A stretch of 64,000 nucleotides of DNA, from assembly GCA_001972305.1 (NCBI GenBank), contig BDDD01001656.1, positions 82,864 through 146,863 of the forward strand. Reading direction: 5' to 3'. Positions within the stretch are counted from its first letter, which is position 1; the number at the start of each line of letters is the position of its first letter. This stretch comes from Cephalotus follicularis (Eukaryota; Streptophyta; Magnoliopsida; Oxalidales; Cephalotaceae). Position numbers and translations under genes: made by a program. Below the pieces are notes generated by a model, which made no database searches, was not told the origin of the DNA, and saw nothing but the letters and a program-made list of their open reading frames with translations. Shown here one piece after another: positions 12,541-23,831 of the stretch.

Positions 12541-13522
12541 AACACAATTTTTATAGTGGTTCGGCCAATCTCTTGCCTACGTCGACTTTCCTCAAAGACC
12601 TCCTTGAATTTCTACTATTCTCCGAATATTTTTTAGGAGCTATTTGGCCCACCTTTACAAATCATTGTGATTGACCTCAATCACTTACAAATTTGGGTTC
12701 ACTCCCCTTTTATAATGAAAGGTTACAATGATGATTTTGTGTTTGAAATGACCTCTCAAAGGTTGAATATAGATAAGTAAACTTACAAGTGACAATCACT
12801 CTAGTATGTTCACAATTAGACGATAAATCACTTGAAACAAGTTTAGATATGAATTTGAAAGTTGTAAGTTGCTATTGATGTTGTTTTTTTTAAACTTGTT
12901 ATTGGCCTCTATTTATAGTTTTCTTCAGTTTGTGGCCGTTGTAGAAGTAATAGAGCCGTTAGAGTTGCCTTGGGACTTGTCGTCTTAAAAATGTCGTTGA
13001 AAAAGTAAAGCAGTGACTGTTTCCAGTGCGCAAAGTGTCGACGGTGTTGCACTGAGCGTCGACGCTTAGGTGACCATTATGAGTTTGAATTTGAATTGCT
13101 CTTCTTAAAACTTTGAAGCTTTCCAATTATGTCGATGGTTTGGTTGAAAGCGCTGACAGCTTCTCCAGAGCATCGCCGCTTTGAGTCAATCAAAAGATTT
13201 TATAAGTCTTTTGCATAAAGCACTGATATGTGCTCCTTAAGCGTTGACGCCTTGGTCTTAAGCGCTGACAGTTTCCCTGTGATTGTTTACGCTTTGAGAA
13301 ATTTCTCCTTAGCTTTAAACACTTCAACTGTTGACGCTTTGCACATAACCTTCGTAGGTTTCCCTAAGCGCTGACGGTTGTACAATGACCGTTGACGCTT
13401 TGCCCTGTTTTTGCACTTCCGCGTTTTGTTTTGCAATGTTTAACTTTTTTTGCACACAAAGAAACAATGTTATATGCAAATATGTTATCATCAAAATTCG
13501 AATTGAGACATAAATGTTAACA
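12541..13522 (-). repeat. N1 LTR with leader
   Basis: The outer edge is at 13522. The inner edge is not sharp: the stretch near 12551-12625 (tatagtggttcggcc) also occurs in N2 at 25299-25381 and may be LTR end or leader. It carries a GTCGAC/GTTGAC array at 13030-13410. No clear primer-binding site was found. Confidence 0.6.
13030..13410. repeat. GTCGAC-type array in N1 LTR
   Basis: Repeated short units such as AGCGTCGACGCT and AAGCGCTGACAG, with decayed forms, are alternately spaced by 15-40 bases. The same style of array is in the LTR of N3 (39600-39975). Confidence 0.75.
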
Positions 13523-14227
13523 ATGCATATTCGTTATGCTTCGACAATTGGAAGTATCAGATATGCTATGCTTTGCACCAGACCAGATATCGTATACGCT
13601 GTAAGTGTTACACGCATATATCGATCAATTTTAGGTGAGCAACATTGGAAAGCTGTCAAAGATATCCTCAAGTACCTTAACAGGACTAAGGATTTGTTTC
13701 TAATATATGGAAGAAGAGGTTTGAAAATCGATGGTTATACCGACTCGAATTTTCAAACAGATGTGGATGATTCAAAGTCAACATCGGGGTTTGTATTCAC
13801 CTTGAATGGTGGAGCAGTAAGCTAGAAGAGTTCCAAACAGCCTGCCACTGCGGATTCAGTCATAGAAGCTGAATACATTGCTGGATCAGAAGCTGCAGGG
13901 GAATATGTATGGATGAAGAAGTTCATCAAAGATTTGGGTGTAGTTCCTGGCATTGATTATCCGATATCTTTATACTGTGAAAACAATGGAGCGATAGTGT
14001 AGGACAAGGAGCCAAGATCACATTCAAAATCTAAACACATTCTTAGGCACTTTCATCTTATACGTGAGATCATTGATTGTGGAGACATAAAAGTGGAGTG
14101 TGTACCAGGGGAAGGCAACATTGCAGACCCACTTACTAAAGCATTACCAAAGTCGGTCTTTGATCGACACCTTGAAGCTATGGGTATGAGACACTACGGT
14201 AATTGACTTTAGACCTTACTGGGAGAT
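13523..14227 (+). pseudogene. Copia element B: RT end and RNase H fragment
   Basis: The plus strand encodes the end of a copia reverse transcriptase (YAMLCTRPDIVYAV) and an RNase H (DGYTDSNFQTDVDDSKSTSGFVF, AEYIAGSEAAGEYVWMKKFI, DPLTKALPKSVFDRH). The polypurine tract (CTGGGAGAT) and LTR follow directly. The left part of the element is absent: the coding sequence starts beside the N1 LTR edge. It is a fossil with a few breaks. It resembles the RNase H of D (61.5-62.1 kb), though their LTRs differ. Confidence 0.85.
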
Positions 14228-14790
14228 TGTTAGAGATGAAGTCCTGCAAGCCAGTGCTGAGTTTGCATTTACTCTATCTTGTACTTAACGATATATATTC
14301 AATAGATATGTTTATATTTTATCATTGGCTATGAGTTCATTATTTTTAATACATGTTTATTTAATAATAAATGATTGTCCTGGAATAAAGTTAGAGAACC
14401 AAGTTCATGATGAGATCATGATGTGAGAGTTGGGAACTCGGCATACTTTATTTTGAATCTTCCTGGTTATAGGATTGACACTCAGGGCATGATCAATCTG
14501 AACAAACCAGCACGTATTGTCATATCGGTAAGCTGAAGGTGACTAATATCACACTCACTTGCATGGTCGATGCTATGACAACTACGTGGGTGCTCATTGA
14601 CCGATTAACAAGTTCACTAAAGGTGACTGAAAAATAGAATATATGTATGGAGTTTTACGTACATGTCAGACATAATTCTAGTTTTACAGCTGCGTAAGCG
14701 GTCCTTGGACATGAGCCGTCACTGGATGTCTTGTGCATAGGATGCTGTGTTTTGATGGTGCTTAAATGCATATTCAATGAAGTGTATACA
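14228..14790 (+). repeat. Copia B 3' LTR, first part
   Basis: The edge TGTTAG lies right after the polypurine tract. The LTR is interrupted at 14790 by element C and resumes at 23832. The base run ATACA next to C is the target duplication. Confidence 0.8.
14786..14790. other. Target site duplication of element C (left copy)
   Basis: ATACA immediately precedes the TG of the C 5' LTR, and the same five bases follow the C 3' LTR at 23827-23831. Five bases is the usual gypsy target duplication length. Confidence 0.9.
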
Positions 14791-14954
14791 TGTAACGGCC
14801 GGTATTTTTTGTTTTGTAATATTTCGTCCTAAGATGTAATCTTATGTTGAATTAATGAAAATGTTGGAGATTTAGACCTCACTAATGTTACCAAACCCTA
14901 ATTATTGCTTGGGAGAAAGGAATGTGTGTGTTTAAACCAAAACGGTGCAGTTTT

Positions 14955-15115
14955 GGGAAAATGCGTTGATGTCTTTGGAAAGACGTCGACGCCTATGGGA
15001 GCAAAGGCGTACGTGAATGCATGGACATACCCGTCGATGTAGGGTGAAGACATCGACACCTCGTTATGAAAGGGAAAAGACATTGACGTCTAAGGAAAGA
15101 CATCGACGCCTTTTT
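14955..15115. repeat. GTCGAC/ATCGAT array in C 5' LTR (a)
   Basis: Units of the type AGACGTCGACGCC and ACATCGACACC are spaced 25-35 bases apart. The 3' LTR has the matching array at 22390-22550, and several of the mismatches between the LTRs fall in these units. Confidence 0.8.
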
Positions 15116-15849
15116 AAAGAACATCTGTCACGTTAAACACTGACAGAACAACATGCAATGGGAAATTTTTGATGCATCATCCAGGCATCTGGACATGCAC
15201 AATGCGATGTGTTGATCATGCTGGTGTGTTGCCAGGCATGCTCAAAACGTGCCCCTCACCTGGTGCATGCAAGAGGATATACCATCTTCATCTGCAACAT
15301 GTAGAAGGAAAAAGGGAAAAAGAACCAAAACCAGAGGAGGGTGAGCACGTGAGGGTGTGGTTATCTGTGAAGCAAGAGAGAAGGGGAGGGTTTCTGCCAT
15401 AATAAAACACCTCTTCCTTCCTCTCTCTCTGCTAAAAACAGTGAGAAAGGGAAATAGTGAGTGGGAGAAAGAGGGAGCCACCATTGTTGAGCTTGATTGG
15501 AGCTAGAGACTTGGAGCTCGTGAATTGCAGTTGCTGAGAGGATCTTGGAGCTGTTATGGCCAGAACCTTGGAACTTAAAGGGGTGGACTTTCCAGTTCCT
15601 AACTTAGAACAATAAGGTAGGGGAAAGTGATAATCTTATACATGCATTTTGGGTTTTAAGTTAGTGAATATCATGATGAATTGCATGATTATTGACTGAA
15701 TTGTGATTCTGGACTTGTTGTGATAACCACTGTGATGTACGGAGTAAACATGCATGTGCAAATTACATGAGTATTTGAACTAGATAATGTAATGGATGAT
15801 TTTGATAATGGCATGTTGTGTTAAAACTATGGAGAAAACGTTCTGGGTT

Positions 15850-16275
15850 GGATAAACGTCGACGTCTACCTGAAGACGTCGATGTCTTCGTGTACGTATG
15901 AAAAAGACATCGATGTTTGAGTAAAAGCAGCGACGCCTTTTCTGGGTATTCATAGAACAGTAATGTTTACTGCAGATGGCGAATTGGCCACTAGAGGTTA
16001 CATGTTTGTTTACGGATTGATGTTCTGGTTACATATCCTAATAACCAGTAGCATTTCTTACGCCTTGCGAGGTTGGGTTTCGCTTATATGAGGATTTAGG
16101 GGCTGGATTCTTCCCTCCAGAATCCAGACTCGTGAACTGATATCTCCTGGTATCATAAAGACATCGATGTCTTTGGAAAGGCATCGACGTCTTTGGTTCA
16201 AAATTCCCTGGGAATAACTGTACGAGAGGCTGACGCCTTAGGGTAAAGACGTCGACGCCTTAGGGATAGACATCG
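15850..16275. repeat. GTCGAC/ATCGAT array in C 5' LTR (b)
   Basis: A second group of units such as AAACGTCGACGTC, GACATCGATGTC and GACGTCGACGCC. There is no counterpart in the shorter 3' LTR. Confidence 0.8.
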
Positions 16276-17503
16276 ACGCCTATCCCCATGTTTAATGGAA
16301 TTTTACTCGAATGGGACCCGCTAGATCCGAAACGATCCTAGGAACGATCCTAGATGCATTCTGAGCATATGTTTGTATTATTACTGTGAATTGCATTATG
16401 GTTGATTTCTAAAAAGTGTTAACCATTTTGAAAAGCTTGTATGACTATTATAATCATTTTGTACGAAAATGTATATTTGTCAACATATGAATATATATAT
16501 TTTTGAAATGACTGGGGAAAGTATTTTCCAAAGACATAGAAATGTTTTAGATTGGTTACACAATCAAATGTATTGTTTTAAGTTTTATAACTTATTACAA
16601 CCTGAAAATGGAGTAATATATTTTTCGTAAAATATATTTGATCAAGTAATTATATTTTATTGCTTGACTTGTACTGTACAATGCTTGTGCCTGTTGATTA
16701 TTAGCCACTGTGCTAATAACCTGTTGATTACTTAGCCACTGTGCTGGTAACCTGCTATTGGTTTAGCCGCCGTGCTAAACAACGTACGGTGGACTTGCTC
16801 CAAGCCGTTCACAAACGGGGAAGGGGTAAGAGTGCATGACGTTGGGGCCAGGAGGTGGCGACGGTTATGATGATTGGCTTGTCTGGTTCCTTTTGGAACA
16901 TATTTACTGCTTGTGTTGATATAGCTTTGTGAGGTTATACCTGTAGTGTGAGCATGCATATATTTTTATATGTATATACGGAGATAAAATTACTGCGAAA
17001 ATTACATGTCATACTGCATCATAATGCATTCATTCATGATACTCATTATCATATACCTCGAACTGTATTTATGAGTTATTCACTTAGTCGAGTGAGGACA
17101 AAGGCTAACCCCTACTGTAACAGATTGATGGAGTGGATTTAACATGGAGCATGCAAGGAGACTTAAAGAGAAGACTGAGTAGTTTCTCTTATTTCTTGTA
17201 CTGGGTTAATGAACATTGGTCATGTTATTTGGATTATTGTAACAAAGGTTATTTTGTTATCCTGTACTGTTTATCACGCTCCGTTTTTGGCGATCGACTA
17301 TGATGTTGGGTTTTGTATAAACTTGTTGGGCATCACGTAGTATGGGATGCGTGGTGTATATTTAAATTCAGCTTATTTCTGTTATTGCTTCCGCTACTGA
17401 AGGTTTTTGTTTATACGTTTTATCGCATGAGCTGAATTATGTTGTGTTGATTGCCTTACCACTTTAAATGTTGACCTCTTGGAAAAAACGGGGTGTGACA
17501 ACG

Positions 17504-17516
17504 TGGTATCAGAGCA
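17504..17516 (+). other. Primer-binding site of element C
   Basis: TGGTATCAGAGCA, three bases inside the 5' LTR edge, matches the complement of the initiator tRNA-Met 3' end. Confidence 0.92.
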
Positions 17517-17610
17517 TATTCCATTTATTCTTAGCTTGGATACTCTCCTTGGCAATCAATAAATTGTTTCCTAAAGTCGTGACTAACCGTCATCCTTCTT
17601 ATAGGAACAA

Positions 17611-18810
17611 ATGGACCGAAGCAGAACACATGGTAGGGCTAGAGCCGTCGGAGCCAATGCCCCTGAGGAAGCGAATATGCCGCAAGGAGTGAATATTCCC
17701 CAAGATGATAGGGACCCGATGACCCGGATTGCGGATTACTTCCAGCAACAGATGGCCTTTAATATGGCTAATGCGGAGGAGATGCGCCAGTACTACGCGC
17801 AAGCTTGGCCGCAACATAGAGCTCCCGATCACTACCCAGGAGAGGATAGTAGTCAATTTGGGAGGGACATCGAAAGGTTTATGAGAGAGAATCCACCCAG
17901 CTTCCGTGGTGAACTTGATGCTACGTTTGTTGAAAGATGGCTTCAAGACTTAGAGAAGATCTGTGAAGTGATGGACTGTACCAACACTCAGAAATTGAAG
18001 TTTTCCGTGTACCGTCTATGGGGAGAGGCCACTCACTGGTGGGAAATGGTCAAAGCGAGGTGGGAGTCAACTGGACTCGATGCTACATGGGAGAGATTCC
18101 AGACAGAGTTCCTCGATTCCTATGTACCCCGGATTGAGCAAGAACGGAGGGAGACAGAGCTTCTTGAGTTGCGTCAAGGGGAGATGACTGTGGCCGAATA
18201 CCAGGCCAGGTTTATGGAGCTAGCCAGACATTCACCTTATCTGGTAGCCGATGAAGTGAAAAAGATACAGAGATTTCTGAAGGGACTGCGACCGGATCTT
18301 CGGTCAAGGAATAGGGCAATGGAGCTGGGTACTTTTTCAGAGGTCGCTCAAAAGGCAAGGCTGCTGGAGAGCATAATCAGTGAGGACCGAGCAGAGAGGG
18401 CCCGAGCACAACAAAATAAACAGAGCCCAACGAGACCAGCTTCTTCAAAATGGCAAGGCAGCGGTTCTCCGACTAAATCATCGAATAACAGATCTGGACA
18501 GACTGTCACACAGGGTACTCCTAGTCGGGGGAGTAATGCAGGAACTGGAGCTTGTTATCACTGTGGTCGTAAAGGCCACTTACAGAAAGATTGCTGGAGG
18601 ATGAACGAATTGTGTTTGAGGTGTGGGGCATCTGGCCATTTCGTGAAAGATTGCTCGAAGAGTCAGGCTACAACACCTGCTGGACTAGCTAGTAGCAGCG
18701 GTGCTGCAGCGGGGCCTTCACAGCGAAGGGACACCGGCAAGGGCATTGCGAAAGGTAGAGTGTTTACCCTTTCACAGACAGAGGTTCCGGAGTCTACCTC
18801 GGTCGTTTGA
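17611..18810 (+). CDS. gag: Element C Gag (capsid and two zinc knuckles), open frame
   Basis: A 399-codon open frame starts MDRSRTHGRARAVG, about 95 bases after the primer-binding site. Residues about 90-230 match the retrotransposon Gag family seen in Tekay elements, with motifs ERWLQDLEKICEVMDC, YRLWGEATHWWEMV, FLDSYVPRIEQER and GEMTVAEYQARF. Two CCHC knuckles are at residues 315-328 (CYHCGRKGHLQKDC) and 335-348 (CLRCGASGHFVKDC). Known role: forms the virus-like particle and binds element RNA in the cytoplasm. The linker between capsid and knuckles is rich in Ser, Thr, Gln and Asn. The frame ends just before the protease. It is one of only two long unbroken element frames in the window, in line with C being the youngest dated element. 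Confidence 0.88.
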   Translation: MDRSRTHGRARAVGANAPEEANMPQGVNIPQDDRDPMTRIADYFQQQMAFNMANAEEMRQYYAQAWPQHRAPDHYPGEDSSQFGRDIERFMRENPPSFRGELDATFVERWLQDLEKICEVMDCTNTQKLKFSVYRLWGEATHWWEMVKARWESTGLDATWERFQTEFLDSYVPRIEQERRETELLELRQGEMTVAEYQARFMELARHSPYLVADEVKKIQRFLKGLRPDLRSRNRAMELGTFSEVAQKARLLESIISEDRAERARAQQNKQSPTRPASSKWQGSGSPTKSSNNRSGQTVTQGTPSRGSNAGTGACYHCGRKGHLQKDCWRMNELCLRCGASGHFVKDCSKSQATTPAGLASSSGAAAGPSQRRDTGKGIAKGRVFTLSQTEVPESTSVV

Positions 18811-19420
18811 GGTACACTGTATATTTATGGTTTTTCTGCTAGAGTGTTGATGGACCCTGGAGCATCACATTCTTTTATATCGTCATATTTTGCATCATGT
18901 TTAGATGTAACACCAGACTGTATGCCATATACCTTGGATGTGAGCACACCTGCCAGAGTTTCCATGTATACAGATACTGTATATAGGGGTTGTGAGATGT
19001 CTATGGCAGGCATTTCTTTTTATGCGGATTCGATAGTATTGCCTATCCGCGACTTCGATGTTATTTTGGGAATGGATTGGCTGTCAGCACATCATGCTTA
19101 CATGGACTGCTACAACAAGACGATTGATTTTTGTCTGCCCGATGGTACCGTTTTCCAGTTTAAGGGAGACAAGGGGTTTTCTACACCGATTGTATCCTTC
19201 ATCCGTGCGTCGAGGTATCTCAAGAAAGGATGTGAAGGGTATCTTGCTTATGTAATTGATCGGAGGAAAGAGAAGCATTGGAACCTGGAAGAAATCCCAG
19301 TGGTGTGTGAATTTCCAGATGTATTTCCTGATGACTTGGGATCCTTACCACGGAGAAGGAATATGGAGTTTGTTATCGATCTTATACCAGGTACAACTCA
19401 TATTTCTAAAGCACCGTATA
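18811..19420 (+). pseudogene. Element C protease region
   Basis: The sequence encodes an aspartic protease with [12 protein letters not shown] (active-site region, DPG where DSG or DTG is usual) and the conserved [16 protein letters not shown]. It follows gag at once, as in other chromoviruses. The matching protease in K has [10 protein letters not shown]. Confidence 0.85.
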
Positions 19421-20690
19421 GATTGGCTCCTGCAGAACTGAGGGAGCTGAAATTGCAGTTACAGGACCTGATCGATAAGGGTTTCATTCGACCCAGCGTT
19501 CCACCGTGGGGTGCACCTGTACTGTTTGTCAAGAAGAAGGATGGATCGATGGGGCTCTGCATCGATTACAGAATGTTGAACAAGGCAACTATTAAGAACA
19601 AGTATTCTTTACCCCACATCGAGGATTTGTTCGACCAGTTGCAAGGGGCGAGAGAGTGTTCTTAAAGCTTGATTTGAGATCAGGATATCACCAGTTGAGG
19701 GTGAGGGAAGGAGATATTGAGAAGACTGCTTTCCGAACAAGATATGGTCACTGCGAGTTCTTTGTGATGCCTTTTGGTGTTACCAATGCACCGGCTGCGT
19801 TCATGTCATTAATGAACGATGTGTTTCGATTGTACCTAGATTAGTTTGTCGTTGTGTTTATTGACGACGTACTAGTATACTCAAGGAGTGAGGAGGAGCA
19901 TGCTTGCCAACTGAGGTTGGTTTTGCAGATTCTCCGAGAGCAGCAGCTGTACGCCAAATTCAGTAAGTGTGAATTTTGCCTTCACCGTGTGATCTTTCTT
20001 GGTCACATTGTATCTGGAGAGGGTTTGGCGGTCGATCCGTCGAAGGCAGAGGTGGTACGAGATTGGCCACAGCCGAAGAACGTAATGGAGGTATGTAGTT
20101 TTCTCGGCTTGGCGGGATATTACAGGAGGTTCATCCAGAACTTTTCAAGGATAGCCGAGCCCTTGACTAGATTGACCCAGAAGACCACCTTGTTTGTCTG
20201 GGATGAAGATTGTGAAGCTAGTTTCCGTGAACTGAAGGATCGGTTGGTTTCCGCTCCTATCTTGGCATAACCTGAGGGTAATGAGGGCTTTGCAGTCTAT
20301 AGTGATGCATCGGATAAGGGCTTGGGTTGCGTGTTGATGCAACGAGGAAGAGTGATCTCTTATGCTTCACGGAAGCTAAAGCCTTACGAAGAGAATTACC
20401 CGACTCACGATCTTTGACTGGCAGCTATTATCTTTTCTCTTCAGAAATGGAGACACTACTTGTATGAAACTCAGTTTGAGATCTTTACCGATCATAAGAC
20501 TTTGAGGTACCTGTTTTGTCAGGACACACTGAACATGAGACAACGCAGGTGGGTGGAGTTCTTTAATGATTATGACTGCAGTATCCAATACCACCCGGGG
20601 AAAGCGAATTTAGTCGCTGATGCCTTGAGCCGCAAGGCTATGGTGGCCAGTACGATGGTGTCGCAATGGAAGATGTTATAAGACTTCCAA
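19421..20690 (+). pseudogene. Element C reverse transcriptase and RNase H region
   Basis: RT motifs are [39 protein letters not shown] and FIDDVLVYS (near 19860). RNase H motifs are [31 protein letters not shown] and HPGKANLVADALSRK. Domain order and motifs are those of Tekay elements. The region is broken in a few places. Confidence 0.88.
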
Positions 20691-20849
20691 GAGTGGTCTC
20701 CATCCAATCAGTCACCGGGGATCTTCGTGGAAGACATGCGGGTCCAGCCAGTGTTACTGGATCACATCAGGGATGCACAACCACACGATCCGGAGTTGCA
20801 ACGGATTTGGGAGAACCTGGACTCGGAATCCGATTTTTGAGTACATGCT

Positions 20850-22170
20850 GATGGTCTTCTGAGATATCGGGGACGTGTGTGTCTACCAAATGAAGCAGGG
20901 TTGAAGAATGAGTTGCTTCGCAGGGCTCATAAATCTGTGTACAGTATTCATCCTGGTAGCACTAAAATGTATCAAGATATGAAGAAGACCTACTAATGGC
21001 CTGGCATGAAGCGCGAAATTGCAGAATATGTCGCGAAGTGTTTGGGTTGCCAGAGGGTCAAGGCCGAACACCAGAGGCAGACAGGACTGTTGCAATCATT
21101 GCCAGTGGCGGAGTGGAAATGGGAACACATCACGATGGACTTTGTTTTTGGATTTCCACTGACTAGACATCGTCATAATGCCGTGTGGGTTATTGTTGAT
21201 AGGCTCACCAAATCAGCACACTTTCTGCCTACACACGTTACTGATTCAACGAGCAAGTTGGCTCGATTATATGTGAAGGAGATTGTGAGGCTACACGGTG
21301 TTCCGGTGAGCATCGTTTGTGATAGGGATTCAATCTTCACTTACAACTTCTGGAGGAGATTTCAGACAGCATTCGGAACAAGATTGAATCTTAGTACTGC
21401 TTTTCACCCTCAAACAGATGGATAGTCTGAGCGTACCATCCAGACCTTTGAGGATATGCTTCGGGCTTGTGTAATCGATTTCACTGGGACATGGGAAGAC
21501 CATATTCCTTTGATAGAGTTTTCTTACAATAACAGCTATCACGCGAGTATTGGTATGGCTCCATACGAGGCTCTATATGGGAGGAGGTGTAGGTCACCCA
21601 TCCGTTGGGACGAGGTTGGTGAACGACCATTGCTTGGATCGGATTTGGTGGAGGAGACTTCGGAGAAAGTCAAGTTCATCAAGGAGAAGTTACTAGTAAC
21701 ACAGAGTCGACAGAAGAGCTATGCCGACAATGTGAAGAGAAGGCCTTTAACCTTCAATGTTGGGGATTACGTGTTTTTGAAGGTATCTACGTGGAAAGGG
21801 GTGCAAAGATTCGGAAAGAAGGGCAAGTTAGCGCCACGCTATATTGGTCCTTTTGAGATTCTGGAGAGGGTTGGGGAGGTAGCTTATCAGCTAGCCTTGC
21901 CTCCTACTTTGTCGAGCGTACATGATGTCTTCCATGTATCGATGCTACGAGGTTATATCCGAGATCCATCACATGTCCTGGATTATGACTCGGTTACGGT
22001 GAGGGATGATCTTTCCTGCGAGGAGTCACCCGTGAAAATCTTGGATTGGAAGACACAAGTATCGAGGAACCGGACCATTCTGATGGTAAAGGTTCAGTGG
22101 CAATTTCATTAGCCGAATGAAGCAACTTGGGAACGTGAGGATGATATCCAAGAAAGTTACCAGTATTTGT
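20850..22170 (+). pseudogene. Element C integrase and chromodomain region
   Basis: The integrase shows a zinc-binding start (near 20920-21060, LGCQRVKAEHQ), the core VDRLTKSAHFLP, CDRDSIFT and FHPQTDG, and a C-terminal part with GDYVFLKVS and GKLAPRYIGPFEI. The tail (about 22030-22170) encodes MVKVQWQFH and EATWEREDDI, the Tekay chromodomain-like end. The 3' LTR follows after a short untranslated stretch. It is a fossil. Confidence 0.88.
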
Positions 22171-22206
22171 TTTAGTATTGTGTTAATTTTGAGGACGAAA
22201 TTTCTT

Positions 22207-22220
22207 GAAGGAGGGGTGGA
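22207..22220 (+). other. Polypurine tract of element C
   Basis: GAAGGAGGGGTGGA directly before the 3' LTR edge. K has a near-identical tract at 52872-52885. Confidence 0.9.
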
Positions 22221-23826
22221 TGTAACGCCCGGTATTTTTCATTTTGTAATATTTCGTCCTAAGATGTAATCTTATGTTGAATTAATGAAAATGTTGGAGA
22301 TTTAGACCTCACTAATGTTACCAAACCCTAATTATTGCTTGGGAGAAAGGAATGTGTGTGTTTAAACCAAAACGGTGCAGTTTTGGGAAAACGCGTCGAT
22401 GTCTTTGGAAAGACGTCGACGCCTATGGGAGCAAAGGCGTACATGAATCCATGGACATACCCGTCGATGTAGGGTGAAGACATCGACACCTCCTTATGAA
22501 AGGGAAAAGACATCGACGTCTAAGGAAAGACGTCGACACCTTTTTAAAGAACATCTGTCACGTTAAACACTGACAGAACAACATGCAATGGCCAATTTTT
22601 GAGGCATCATCCAGGCATCTTGACATGCACAATGCGACGTGTTGATCATGCCGATGTGTTTCCAGGCATGCTCAAAACGTACCCCTCAACTGGTGCATGC
22701 AAGAGGATATACCATCTTCATCTGCAACATGCAGAAGGAAAAAGGGAAAAAGAGCCAAAACCAGAGGAGGGTGAGCACGTAAGGGTGTGGTTATCTGTGA
22801 AGCAAGAGAGAAGGGGAGGGTTTCTGCCATAATAACTGGAGAAAGTATTTTCCAAAGACGGAGAAATGTTTTAGATTGGTTACACAGTCAAATGTATTGT
22901 TTTAAGTTTTATAACTTACTACAACCTGAAAATGGAGTAATATATTTTTCGTAAAATATATTTGATAAAGTAATTATATTTTATTGCTTGACTTGTACTG
23001 TACAATGCTTATGCCTGTTGATTATTAGCCGCTGTGCTAATAACCTGCTGATTACTTAGCCACTGTGCTAGTAACCTGCTGTTGGTTTAGCCGCCGTGCT
23101 AAACAACGTACGGTGGACTTGCTCCAAGCCGTTTGCAAACGGGGATGGGGTAAGAGTGCATGACGTTGGGGCTAGGAGGTGGCGACGGTTATGACGATTG
23201 GCTTGTCTGGTTCCTTTTGGAACATATTTACTGCTTGTGTTGATATAGCTTTGTGAGGTTATACATGTACTGTGAGCATGCATATATTTTTATATGTATA
23301 TACGGAGATAAAATTACTGCGAAACTTACATGTCATACTGCATCATAATGTATTCATTCATGATACTCATTATCATATACCTCAAACTGTATTTATGAGT
23401 TATTCACTTAGTTGAGTGAGGACAAAGGCTAACCCCTACTGTAACAGATTCATGGAGTGGATTTAACATGGAGCATGCAAGGAGACTTAAAGAGAAGACT
23501 GAGTAGTTTTTTTTTTATTTCTTGTACTGGGTTAATGAACATTGGTCATGTTATTTGGATTATTGTAACAAAGGTTATTTTGTTATCCTGTACTGTTTAT
23601 CACGCTCCGTTTTGTGCGTTCGACTATGATGTTGGGTTTTGTATAAACTTGTTGGGCATCACGTAGTATGGGATGCGTGGTGCATATTTAAATTCAGATT
23701 ATTTCTATTATTGCTTCCGCTACTGAAGGTTTTTGTTTATGATTTTTATTGCATGAGCTGAATGATGTTGTGTTGATTGCCTTACCGCTTTAAATGTTGA
23801 CCTCTTGGAAAAAACGGGGTGTGACA
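22221..23826 (+). repeat. Element C 3' LTR
   Basis: It starts TGTAACGCCCGG and ends GGGGTGTGACA, 1606 bases, and is shorter than the 5' LTR. Identity with the 5' LTR is about 96 percent over the first 612 bases by hand count. A GTCGAC array lies at 22390-22550. Confidence 0.9.
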
Positions 23827-23831
23827 ATACA
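23827..23831. other. Target site duplication of element C (right copy)
   Basis: ATACA, identical to 14786-14790. Confidence 0.9.

Larger units (their letters stand above)
10970..13522 (-). mobile_element. N1: SIRE-like Ty1/copia remnant, minus strand
   Basis: A gag region (11250-12412) is followed on the right by a leader and an LTR whose outer edge at 13522 reads TGTTAACATTTATGTCTC on the minus strand. Its sister N3 begins TGTTGACATTTATGTCTC. No pol is present: the left end meets LTR L at 10969 and the right end meets copia element B. The copy is a broken fossil. Confidence 0.75.
14791..17500 (+). repeat. Element C 5' LTR
   Basis: It starts TGTAACGGCCGG and ends GGGGTGTGACA, 2710 bases. 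Palindrome arrays lie at 14955-15115 and 15850-16275. It is about 1.1 kb longer than the 3' LTR. Confidence 0.9.
14791..23826 (+). mobile_element. Element C: full-span Tekay Ty3/gypsy element
   Basis: All parts are in order: 5' LTR (14791-17500), initiator tRNA-Met primer site, gag, protease, RT, RNase H, integrase, chromodomain-like tail, polypurine tract and 3' LTR (22221-23826), flanked by ATACA on both sides. My hand count over the first 612 aligned LTR bases gives about 24 mismatches (near 4 percent). With a commonly used plant rate of 1.3e-8 per site per year that suggests around 1.5 million years. The gag frame is open; pol has roughly six to ten breaks, so the element is a fossil. It sits inside the 3' LTR of copia B. 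Confidence 0.92.

Noticed and set aside
15169-15402. A 77-codon frame found in both LTRs of C (also 22599-22832)
   Set aside because: Its presence in both copies follows from LTR duplication. It has no recognisable domain, and conservation is not above the LTR average.
17504-17516. tRNA-like sequence matching initiator tRNA-Met
   Set aside because: Only the 12-13 base primer-binding complement is present, not a tRNA gene; the same holds at 6531, 48506 and 57993.
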